DNA from: JBDREF01 sp043820045
GTDB lineage: Bacteria > Planctomycetota > Phycisphaerae > Sedimentisphaerales > Anaerobacaceae
Direction of reading: 5' to 3'
Length of the DNA: 14,903 nt
Assembly: GCA_043820045.1 (NCBI GenBank)
Contig: JBDREF010000211.1
Coordinates: 1-14,903 of the forward strand
Part shown: positions 8,336 through 13,845 of the stretch, piece by piece
Layout of the letters: each line of letters opens with the position of its first letter
How positions within the stretch are numbered: position 1 is the stretch's first letter
Notes under the pieces: model-generated
What the model saw: only the letters and a program-made list of their open reading frames with translations
Databases searched by the model: none
Told to the model about the DNA's origin: nothing
Position numbers and translations under genes: made by a program

Positions 8336-10401
8336 TTTGCGCTGCTCTCCTCAAAGCTGCCCATGTCGTATATGCTGGGGGACAGCTTTTCCTGAAGGTC
8401 AATTATTGTAACTTGAGTATCATTTTGATCGGCCACTACCACGTATTTCCGTATGTTCTTGAGGGCCTCCTCGAGCATTGCCAGCCTCTGCTCGCGCACG
8501 TAGATTTCGGGGGCGGCATCATAGGCCTTGAGCTGGCCGGCAAAACGCTCGCCCGTCGCTTCGGCGAGTGTCTCTTTGCCGAAGGCGTAACTCTGCGATT
8601 CTCTGAGCGTTTTGAAAATGGCCCCTTTGGCTTTTGCAAAAGCAATGTCCAGCCGGTTGCCGAGATCCTCCATGTCCTCCCGGGAGTTCGCGTATTCGGC
8701 CTGCCGGTACTTTAAGGCAAGGTCGTAAAGCGCGTTGGCGTCTTCCACGGAACCCACGAGAGTGCTCAAAAGCCTGTCCCGCTCGGCTTGCGCCTGAAGG
8801 ATAAGGGCCTGCTTCTTCTGAACGGCGCTGATGACCTTCTGATAGTCCGGCGCAACCTCCGCCGGAGGGTGAATACCCTGCAGGCCCACGAATACGATTT
8901 CAACGCCCAGTCCGGTCTCGTCGGCGGCTTTTTGGATCCTTTCTGTCAGCGTATCTCTGGCTTTAGCTCTGCCTTTGCCGAGCAGGCTGTCGGCCGTATC
9001 CGCTTCGTTATCGATATCGATCTTTGCGCTGGCGGCGAACCGTGTCAGTTCGCGATAGCAGATGGATTCGAGCAGTTTTTCCGGCTCTTCATGATTGTAA
9101 AGAAAAGAATGCAAGTCCTTTATTCTGTATTGAACGGGTACGGCGGCTATCACAAGACTCACGGGGACAGTTCCTCCGGGAGAGTCCGTGCCGGTCTGTT
9201 CGCTGGCCACGAGCAGATGATGTTCCTTTTCGTAATGCGCCTGCCCCCACAACAGCGCGGTGGCGTGCTGGACTTGGCCGGTCTGCGGATCAATCCTGGG
9301 GACGAAACCGACGCTGATTTCCGAAATCCTTTCCGTGGCGAATTTGTAGGCGATATCGACCGGCCAGGGCCACTTGAGATGCAGTCCCGGACCGATGATT
9401 CCGGCCTCATTCGTCTCGCCGACGGGATTGCCGAAATGTTCTATCACTGCCTTTTCGTCCGGCCCTATGATTACGACGCAACTCAACAAGTAGAGCGTAA
9501 GGCCTGCAAACAGCACCAGAGGCACAATCGCCTGTTCGAGCAGTTTGTAAAACCACGTTTGAGAGACTTTGAAGCCGAACTGGTAGTCCATAGCGTCCGC
9601 AACGCTTCGCAATATGCCGCCCGGCTCGTTAATGATTCCCAGCAGTCTGCTGTCGAAAGCGCTTCTGCTGTACAGGCCCTTCAGTCTCGGGCGATAAATA
9701 TCGAAAACAAGATTCAGGGCGGTTTCCGTGCCGAGTACGACCAGCAATGCCGGAATCACCATACTCATTACGTTTATCGGAGTGAAAAAGTTGAGCAGGT
9801 GCGCCAGCGCCAGCGAGACGGCCGATGCGAAGCACAGCACCGCGACCCCAAGCAGCGAGCTGCCGCCGGCCCGCAGAGGCTTCCACTGCGGCTGGGCGGA
9901 CATGCCCGTGGCGTAGCGCGAGATAAGGAAGCTGACAAATGCGATGGCCGTCATAAAGACGCCGCACAGCAGGGGCTGTTTCAGCTCGGTTTCGACCAGG
10001 GATCGAGAGGTCTTCAACAGATACAGGCCGATGCCGATTTGATAAGCGGCGATTGCCCCGGAAAATATGGGGATGAACCATTTCTCGAACAACTCCAGAC
10101 GCCGTTGCGCGACGGAAAACAATGTGGCCCGTTCATTCCTGGCCTGAAAGATCGCCGAAGTGCTCTGGTCCTTTGTCAACTGGCTCGCGTCGAGTTTCTC
10201 CTGCTCGGCAAGCGTCCGCTGGTAGAACTGCAAACACAGGATGAACCAGATAAGCGAGACTGAAAGGGCAAGCCAGCCTACTGCGGAGATTGCGGAAAAA
10301 CCGCTCCATCGGCCCAGGAAAAAGGCAATGCCGAAGAAGGCCACACTTAGAACCAATGATACCAAAGCTACGTGTACTGGGCGTTTGGACGATACTGTCA
10401 T
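8332..10401 (-). CDS. Polytopic membrane protein fused to an HflK-like SPFH domain
   Basis: 689 residues, far longer than HflK of E. coli (419). The first 310 or so residues carry about seven hydrophobic segments (near 10-30, 37-57, 107-129, 143-162, 180-203, 208-232 and 290-312), with a charged loop at 60-105. The SPFH domain starts right after the last segment: 'IGPDEKAVIEHFGNPVGE' (312-329), then 'GPGLHLKWPWPVDIAYKF' (337-354) and 'VPVQYRIKDL' (421-430). A helical region at about 520-650 contains 'QKKQALILQAQAERDRL' and ends in an acidic tail. I recognise the C-terminal half as HflK-type; I cannot name the N-terminal domain. It is the first gene of the leftward unit, with weak ribosome-binding signal, and overlaps hflC by 4 bases. 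Three SPFH proteins from one unit could form a mixed ring or two different assemblies. Confidence 0.88.
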   Translation of the reverse strand: MTVSSKRPVHVALVSLVLSVAFFGIAFFLGRWSGFSAISAVGWLALSVSLIWFILCLQFYQRTLAEQEKLDASQLTKDQSTSAIFQARNERATLFSVAQRRLELFEKWFIPIFSGAIAAYQIGIGLYLLKTSRSLVETELKQPLLCGVFMTAIAFVSFLISRYATGMSAQPQWKPLRAGGSSLLGVAVLCFASAVSLALAHLLNFFTPINVMSMVIPALLVVLGTETALNLVFDIYRPRLKGLYSRSAFDSRLLGIINEPGGILRSVADAMDYQFGFKVSQTWFYKLLEQAIVPLVLFAGLTLYLLSCVVIIGPDEKAVIEHFGNPVGETNEAGIIGPGLHLKWPWPVDIAYKFATERISEISVGFVPRIDPQTGQVQHATALLWGQAHYEKEHHLLVASEQTGTDSPGGTVPVSLVIAAVPVQYRIKDLHSFLYNHEEPEKLLESICYRELTRFAASAKIDIDNEADTADSLLGKGRAKARDTLTERIQKAADETGLGVEIVFVGLQGIHPPAEVAPDYQKVISAVQKKQALILQAQAERDRLLSTLVGSVEDANALYDLALKYRQAEYANSREDMEDLGNRLDIAFAKAKGAIFKTLRESQSYAFGKETLAEATGERFAGQLKAYDAAPEIYVREQRLAMLEEALKNIRKYVVVADQNDTQVTIIDLQEKLSPSIYDMGSFEESSAK

Positions 10402-10590
10402 TTTCTATATCCGGTCTTCCAGTTTGAACAAAAGAACGATAAACATAGTATCTATTCAACGTACATGTGAATTGTTCACAAGTTATAAGTTGCGTACTAT
10501 AGCAAGAAACGTTATCTTAGTATAGGGACAATTGTTAAAATTTTTTGGCCCTTATCTGACAGCATGAGTGTCGCGAAGCGGCAGTGAAGC
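10402..10590. promoter_or_regulatory. Divergent promoter region between the SPFH unit and the orphan ABC-2 permease
   Basis: 189 AT-rich bases separate two divergent starts, so promoters for both directions are expected here. Rightward, TTGTTC (10472-10477), 17 bases, TACTAT (10495-10500) is a weak sigma70-like candidate. Leftward, TTCACA (complement of 10466-10471), 18 bases, then TATGTT is possible but poor. The two candidates share the palindrome at 10466-10480. No individual promoter is certain, and neither start codon has a strong Shine-Dalgarno sequence. Confidence 0.45.
10466..10480. repeat. 15-bp palindrome, possible operator
   Basis: TGTGAATTGTTCACA: perfect 6-base half-sites TGTGAA/TTCACA around a 3-base centre. 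It lies in the divergent intergenic region and overlaps the candidate -35 elements for both directions, a typical place for a repressor or a shared regulator. It resembles a CRP site in its TGTGA/TCACA arms, but the spacing is 5 instead of 6 bases. The binding protein is unknown. Confidence 0.4.
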
Positions 10591-11553
10591 ATGAATAAGT
10601 TATACACTATTGCGAAAAACACTTTCATAGAGACCCTGCGACAGCCCATCTACGCCATAATCATTGTTGCCGCCCTGCTGCTGCTCTTCATAAGTCCATC
10701 CTTGACGATGTACACGATGAGCGACGACAACAAGCTCCTTCGAGAGTTAGGCCTATCTACGTTGTTCCTTGCCAGCTTGTTCATAGCAATATTTTCGGCC
10801 TCCGGCGCCGTTGCAACCGAGCTGGAAAACAAGACAATAATGACCGTCCTGAGCAAGCCCGTTCAACGTCCGATATTCATTATTGCCAAGTTCCTCGGCG
10901 TTGCGGCGGCGGTTGTTCTGGCGCACTATATCTGCACTATCGCCCTGCTGATGGCAATCAGGCACGGCGTCCTGGAGACAGTAAACGACACCCATGATTG
11001 GACGGTTCTGGGCTCGGCGGCGGTCGTTGTCGGTGCCTCATTGCTTTTAAGTGCCTTTTTCAACTATAGTTATGACTGGAAGTTCTCCTCGACGGCGATA
11101 GTCTTAGCCGGGATATTTGCCACCCTGGCAGTAGTATTCCTGGCTCTGATCGACCGAAACTGGCAGTTCAAGCCGCAGGAGAACGGCATGAACGCCGTGG
11201 ACATCTACGGCTCAGTATTGTTGCTGATGGCGGCGCTGATAATCGTGGCTCTGGCGGTAGCGCTCTCGGCCAGATTCAATATTGTAGTTACACTCTCGGC
11301 CTGTATCGGGGTTTTCCTGTTAGGGCTGGTCAGTGACTACGCCTTCGGCAGATTTGCCGAAACGCAATTATGGGCGAAGATAGGCAGATTCCTGGTGCCC
11401 AATCTGCAAATCTTCTGGATCAGCGACGCCATTTACGAGGGCAGCGAGGTTCCGCTGAAGTATATTGCCATAAGTGCGTCCTACGCCTTGTGCTACACGG
11501 CCGCAATATTGGCAGTGGCAATCGCCCTGTTCCAGCGCCGTCAGGTGGGCTAA
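10591..11553 (+). CDS. ABC-2 family transporter permease without adjacent ATPase
   Basis: 320 residues with about eight hydrophobic segments (near 21-40, 58-76, 100-122, 140-157, 168-186, 206-226, 229-249 and 292-314). The loop after segment 2 reads 'ELENKTIMTVLSKP' and 'RPIFIIAKFLG' (77-103), the same family pattern as 'TVITKPIRRREFLLGKLLG' in the permease at 1394-2749. Unlike that protein it has no large extracytoplasmic insert. 'VPNLQIFW' near 269-276 is another family-typical stretch. It is transcribed divergently from the SPFH unit and stands alone: the next gene is convergent, so no ATPase follows within the window. It may use the ATPase encoded at 2742-3986 or another elsewhere. The ATG at 10591 gives a start aligned with the related permease's N-terminus; there is no clear Shine-Dalgarno sequence. 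Substrate unknown. Confidence 0.88.
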   Translation: MNKLYTIAKNTFIETLRQPIYAIIIVAALLLLFISPSLTMYTMSDDNKLLRELGLSTLFLASLFIAIFSASGAVATELENKTIMTVLSKPVQRPIFIIAKFLGVAAAVVLAHYICTIALLMAIRHGVLETVNDTHDWTVLGSAAVVVGASLLLSAFFNYSYDWKFSSTAIVLAGIFATLAVVFLALIDRNWQFKPQENGMNAVDIYGSVLLLMAALIIVALAVALSARFNIVVTLSACIGVFLLGLVSDYAFGRFAETQLWAKIGRFLVPNLQIFWISDAIYEGSEVPLKYIAISASYALCYTAAILAVAIALFQRRQVG

Positions 11554-11591
11554 TCCTCCGCAGGAATGCCCAATCTGCCCCGCAGTGCGCA

Positions 11592-12056
11592 TCAAGTTTG
11601 GCCGGGCAGGCTCTTCACAACCGCTATTTCATCGCAATGCTGTTGCTTCGGGCACCTCGCACAATCACTCCAGACCTTCATCGGCAGCGTTTCCTTTTCA
11701 ACGACCTGAAAGCCGGCCTTCTTGAAAAACTCCGGCTCTAAGGTAAGTGCAAAGACTTTCGGTACGCCAAGCTCAATCGCCTGCTCGGCAGCGGCCGTCA
11801 CCAACATCCTGCCGATTCCCTTCTCCTTGTTCGCTCCATCCACGGCCAGCGATTTTATTTCGGCCAAGTCCGACCAGATAATCTCCAGGGAGCAGCAGCC
11901 GACCACGTCGCCGTCCAGTTCGGCCACAATGAAGGTCTGCAAGTTCTCGTAAATGTCCGCCATGGAGCGAAACAGCATCCTGTCCCGCTCTGCATAAGAA
12001 CTAATCAGAGCGTTAATCGCTTTGACGTCCCGAATTTTAGCCGTTCGTGCTTTCAT
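11592..12056 (-). CDS. argA: GNAT N-acetyltransferase, short ArgA-type (N-acetylglutamate synthase-like)
   Basis: 154 residues from the ATG at 12054-12056. The GNAT fold is shown by 'FIVAELDGDVVGCCSLEI' (42-59), 'LAEIKSLAV' (64-72) and the acetyl-CoA pyrophosphate loop 'KEKGIGRML' (77-85), followed by 'VFALTLEPEFFKKAGF' (101-116). The C-terminal pattern 'VWSDCARCPKQQHCDEIA' with C132, C135 and C141 is what I associate with short, kinase-less ArgA enzymes that acetylate glutamate at the first step of arginine synthesis. No other arginine gene is nearby, so the substrate is inferred from the family only. An in-frame ATG at 12113 would add 19 residues (METEIRCW...), but a good promoter (12065-12093) lies inside that stretch, so the shorter start is preferred. 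Convergent with the permease, 38 bases apart. Confidence 0.82.
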   Translation of the reverse strand: MKARTAKIRDVKAINALISSYAERDRMLFRSMADIYENLQTFIVAELDGDVVGCCSLEIIWSDLAEIKSLAVDGANKEKGIGRMLVTAAAEQAIELGVPKVFALTLEPEFFKKAGFQVVEKETLPMKVWSDCARCPKQQHCDEIAVVKSLPGQT

Positions 12057-12064
12057 ACACCACA

Positions 12065-12093
12065 AGTATAGCCGGGGAGGTTGGATTTTCCAA
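12065..12093 (-). promoter_or_regulatory. Sigma70-type promoter of the ArgA-like gene; leaderless mRNA likely
   Basis: Reading the minus strand: TTGGAA (12088-12093), a 17-base spacer, TATACT (12065-12070). Only 8 bases separate the -10 element from the ATG at 12056, so transcription should begin at or within a few bases of the start codon. That agrees with the absence of a ribosome binding site and fixes the start. Confidence 0.65.
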
Positions 12094-12094
12094 C
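12080..12094. repeat. 15-bp palindrome overlapping the ArgA-like -35 element
   Basis: GTTGGATTTTCCAAC: 6-base arms GTTGGA/TCCAAC around TTT. It covers the -35 hexamer of the promoter at 12065-12093, so a protein bound here would be expected to block RNA polymerase. It does not resemble the ARG box that I know (AT-rich imperfect palindrome), and it may be fortuitous. Confidence 0.35.
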
Positions 12095-12223
12095 ATCGAA
12101 TCTCTGTTTCCATGACGGCCGGATGCGGGAAGTATCAAAAAGGCGAAAAAAGGCTGGAAAAAAGGGCGCGTTTGGTATATCGTACCTCGGATCTTGTGTT
12201 ACGGGCAGGGTGAATCAAAGCAA

Positions 12224-12258
12224 GAACTATGAACTACGGGCTATGAATAGTGAATTGA
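12224..12258 (+). repeat. Degenerate 7-bp tandem repeat (five units)
   Basis: Units in register: GAACTAT, GAACTAC, GGGCTAT, GAATAGT, GAATTGA. The first three match GAACTAT at 7, 6 and 5 positions; the last two match at 4, so the array is decayed. It ends 3 bases before the ATG of the first FabZ-like gene and occupies the place where a ribosome binding site would sit. Heptameric intergenic repeats are known in several bacterial groups (for example the STRR repeats of cyanobacteria). Confidence 0.55.
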
Positions 12259-12261
12259 TTT

Positions 12262-12726
12262 ATGCGATTTATACTTATTGACAAGGTTATCTCGCTGGAC
12301 TTGGGCAAGAGCATCAAGGCGGTTAAGAACGTTTCATTGTCCGAGGAGTATCTGGCGGACCACTTCCCGACGTTTCCCGTGCTGCCCGGCGTATTGCTGC
12401 TCGAAGGGCTGATCGAGTCGGCCTCGTGGCTGGTCCGCGAGACGGAAAATTTCGCCCACAGCATGATATTGCTTGAACAGGCACGGAATGTGAAGTATAA
12501 GAGTTTCCTGGCGCCCGGCTCTCAAATAGAATATGCCGTCGAGGCCAGGACTATCGAAGAAAACGTCAGCAGTTTCGTCGGATATGGCCAGTCGGGCGGC
12601 GAGCGAATCGTGGAGGCACGATTCGCGCTGAGGCACTTTAACCTGGCGGATGACAATTCGGCGATGGCCGCCGTGGATGCCGCGGTTATCGAGAATTTGA
12701 AGACGCGATGGAAACTGCTCAGGTAG
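12262..12726 (+). CDS. FabZ-like 3-hydroxyacyl-ACP dehydratase (first copy)
   Basis: 154-residue single hot-dog domain, the usual FabZ size. The catalytic segment reads 'DHFPTFPVLPGVLLLEGL' (33-50), with H34 and E48 14 residues apart as in FabZ, so it is probably active in removing water from 3-hydroxyacyl-ACP. The central helix continues 'IESASWLV' where FabZ usually has 'AMAQATGIL'. The N-terminus 'MRFILIDKVISL' aligns without gaps with 'MRWIWIDKFVEF' of the dehydratase at 13345, so the two are paralogues and the start is well supported. No ribosome binding site is visible; a heptad repeat abuts the start. First gene of the FabZ-ACP-FabZ-ketosynthase cassette. A thioesterase or non-catalytic hot-dog role is less likely, since both catalytic residues are present. 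Confidence 0.85.
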   Translation: MRFILIDKVISLDLGKSIKAVKNVSLSEEYLADHFPTFPVLPGVLLLEGLIESASWLVRETENFAHSMILLEQARNVKYKSFLAPGSQIEYAVEARTIEENVSSFVGYGQSGGERIVEARFALRHFNLADDNSAMAAVDAAVIENLKTRWKLLR

Positions 12727-12814
12727 CTCGTTGTCGGTAAGGTCGTAACCGGTCGAGAAGGCAGGTGAAATCAGAGACCTATATAACAAGGATTGTTTTG
12801 CGAAGAAGAATACT

Positions 12815-12820
12815 GGAGGT
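12815..12820 (+). promoter_or_regulatory. Strong Shine-Dalgarno sequence of the ACP gene
   Basis: GGAGGT, 9 bases before the ATG at 12830. It is the best ribosome binding site in the window, fitting high expression of the carrier protein, and favours 12830 over a second in-frame ATG at 12836. Confidence 0.75.
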
Positions 12821-12829
12821 AGCACAAGT

Positions 12830-13225
12830 ATGGCAATGAGTCGTGACGAAATCATACAGCAGGTTCAGGAGGTTATGGTCGATGCCCTGGGCGTTGACGA
12901 CGACGAGGTTACGATCGAAGCGACGTTGATGGGAGATTTGGGCGCCGAGAGCATTGACTTTCTGGATATCGTATTCCGGCTGGAAAAAGTGTTCGGTATA
13001 AAGATACCGCGCGAGGAGCTGTTTCCCGCTGAGAATCTGATGAACAATTCCGAATTTATTCATAACGGCAAATTGACTGAGAAGGGCCTGAACGAGCTGC
13101 GGGAAAAGATGCCGCACACCGATCTGTCGGAATTCGAGAACGATCCCGACATCAACAAGTTAGGTGATTTGTTTACCGTTGGCGCAATTGTAAACTACGT
13201 AGAGAACAAACTTAACGCCGCGTAG
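12830..13225 (+). CDS. Acyl carrier protein with about 45-residue insertion
   Basis: 131 residues, against about 78 for housekeeping ACP. Helix 1 is 'RDEIIQQVQEVMVDALGV' (5-22). The phosphopantetheine site is 'LGAESIDFLDIV' (37-48) with S41 as the expected attachment residue; Glu replaces the usual Asp just before it. 'RLEKVFGIKIPREELF' (50-65) matches helix 2 and the following loop of ACP, and 'LFTVGAIVNYVENKL' (114-128) matches the C-terminal 'TVGDAIDYIE' part. Residues about 66-111 are an insertion between these parts, containing 'FIHNGKLTEKGLNELREKM' and acidic residues. It carries acyl intermediates as thioesters for the flanking dehydratases and ketosynthase. It follows the first FabZ-like gene after 103 bases, and the second starts 119 bases downstream. 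Confidence 0.9.
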   Translation: MAMSRDEIIQQVQEVMVDALGVDDDEVTIEATLMGDLGAESIDFLDIVFRLEKVFGIKIPREELFPAENLMNNSEFIHNGKLTEKGLNELREKMPHTDLSEFENDPDINKLGDLFTVGAIVNYVENKLNAA

Positions 13226-13251
13226 TATCACCGGGCGGCTTGAAGATATCG

Positions 13252-13323
13252 GCGGCAGGATGGCACAATGTCAATCTGCCGCTGGCTTTAGTATAGGCGG
13301 GGCCGGAATTCGCCGGCAGATTG
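13252..13323 (+). promoter_or_regulatory. Mutually exclusive stem-loops in the ACP-FabZ spacer (possible RNA switch)
   Basis: Segment A GCGGCAG (13252-13258) can pair with CTGCCGC (13276-13282), 7 bp with a 17-base loop. The overlapping segment B CAATCTGCCG (13272-13281) can instead pair with C, CGGCAGATTG (13314-13323), a perfect 10-bp stem with a 32-base loop. C can alternatively form a local hairpin, GCCGG (13302-13306) with CCGGC (13313-13317). The structures share bases and cannot coexist. They lie 21-92 bases before the ATG of the second FabZ-like gene. There is no U-tract, so control of translation or RNA processing is more likely than intrinsic termination. Function is inference. Confidence 0.4.
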
Positions 13324-13344
13324 CGAAATAAGCCCGGGCGGAAA

Positions 13345-13845
13345 ATGCGTTGGATCTGGATAGATAAATTTGTTGAGTTCAACAGCGGCCGCAACGCCGT
13401 AGCGCTCAAGAACGTCACGCTTGCCGAAGAGCACTTGCACGACCATTTCCCCGGCTTTCCGGTTATGCCGGAGTGCTTGTGCATCGAGGCAATGGCCCAG
13501 ACGGCGGGGATACTCGTCGGAGAGGCAAAGAACTTCCAGGAAAAGGTCATCCTTGCGAAGATAAAAAAGGCCGTCTTTTTCGATTATGTAAAGCCGGGCG
13601 ATACGATATTGCTGGCCGCACAAATCGACTCTATCGTCCCCGAAGCCGCAAGTACGAGCGGCAAAATCACGCGCGACGGCAAACTGATCGCCGAGATAGA
13701 TTTGATGTTCAGCCATATAGACCAGAATCTGGCGGGCATAGAATTTCCGGAGGAGAACTTTGTCTTCAACGCCGGCACATCGGTGTTCGAGTCGCTTCTG
13801 CGAGATGTGCTTTCCGGCGTCAGGAAGGAGTCGGAGCAAAACTGA
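13345..13845 (+). CDS. FabZ-like 3-hydroxyacyl-ACP dehydratase (second copy)
   Basis: 166-residue hot-dog protein. The catalytic stretch 'HDHFPGFPVMPECLCIEAM' (32-50) keeps H34 and E48 at the FabZ spacing, followed by 'AQTAGILVGEA', closer to standard FabZ than the first copy. The usual Gly of 'PGVL' is Glu here ('PECL'), a change in the active-site turn that may alter substrate shape. The ATG at 13345 is chosen because it aligns with the first copy's N-terminus; an upstream in-frame TTG at 13321 lies in the spacer RNA structure. A C-terminal extension of about 20 residues beyond the hot-dog fold ends in 'GVRKESEQN'. The stop overlaps the ketosynthase ATG by one base (TGATG), so the two are translationally coupled. 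Two dehydratases in one cassette suggest different chain lengths, or one acting as a partner of the other. Confidence 0.87.
   Translation: MRWIWIDKFVEFNSGRNAVALKNVTLAEEHLHDHFPGFPVMPECLCIEAMAQTAGILVGEAKNFQEKVILAKIKKAVFFDYVKPGDTILLAAQIDSIVPEAASTSGKITRDGKLIAEIDLMFSHIDQNLAGIEFPEENFVFNAGTSVFESLLRDVLSGVRKESEQN

Noticed and set aside
8788..10263. 491-codon open frame on the plus strand
   Set aside because: Antisense to the 689-aa SPFH fusion gene; no recognisable domain and unnatural composition.
10466..10480. CRP/FNR binding site
   Set aside because: TGTGA and TCACA arms are present, but the gap is 5 bases instead of the 6 needed for CRP, and it lacks the FNR TTGAT-N4-ATCAA pattern.
10564..10587. 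Seven-codon upstream reading frame (MSVAKRQ) ending 3 bases before the orphan permease ATG
   Set aside because: Too short to separate from chance and without a ribosome binding site; left as a possible leader peptide only.
11575..11609. CTGCCC/GGGCAG stem between the convergent permease and ArgA-like genes as a terminator
   Set aside because: 6 bp with a 23-base loop, partly inside the coding end of the ArgA-like gene, and no U-tract on either strand.
12057..12113. 19-residue N-terminal extension of the ArgA-like protein
   Set aside because: A TTGGAA-17-TATACT promoter lies within it and the family normally begins at the shorter start.
12727..12757. Hairpin just after the first FabZ-like stop (CTCG/CGAG with inner CGGT/ACCG)
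   Set aside because: Interrupted by an asymmetric internal loop and without a U-tract; not convincing as a terminator or attenuator.
13321..13344. TTG start for the second FabZ-like protein
   Set aside because: The ATG at 13345 aligns exactly with the N-terminus of the paralogue at 12262, and the extra codons lie in the structured spacer.
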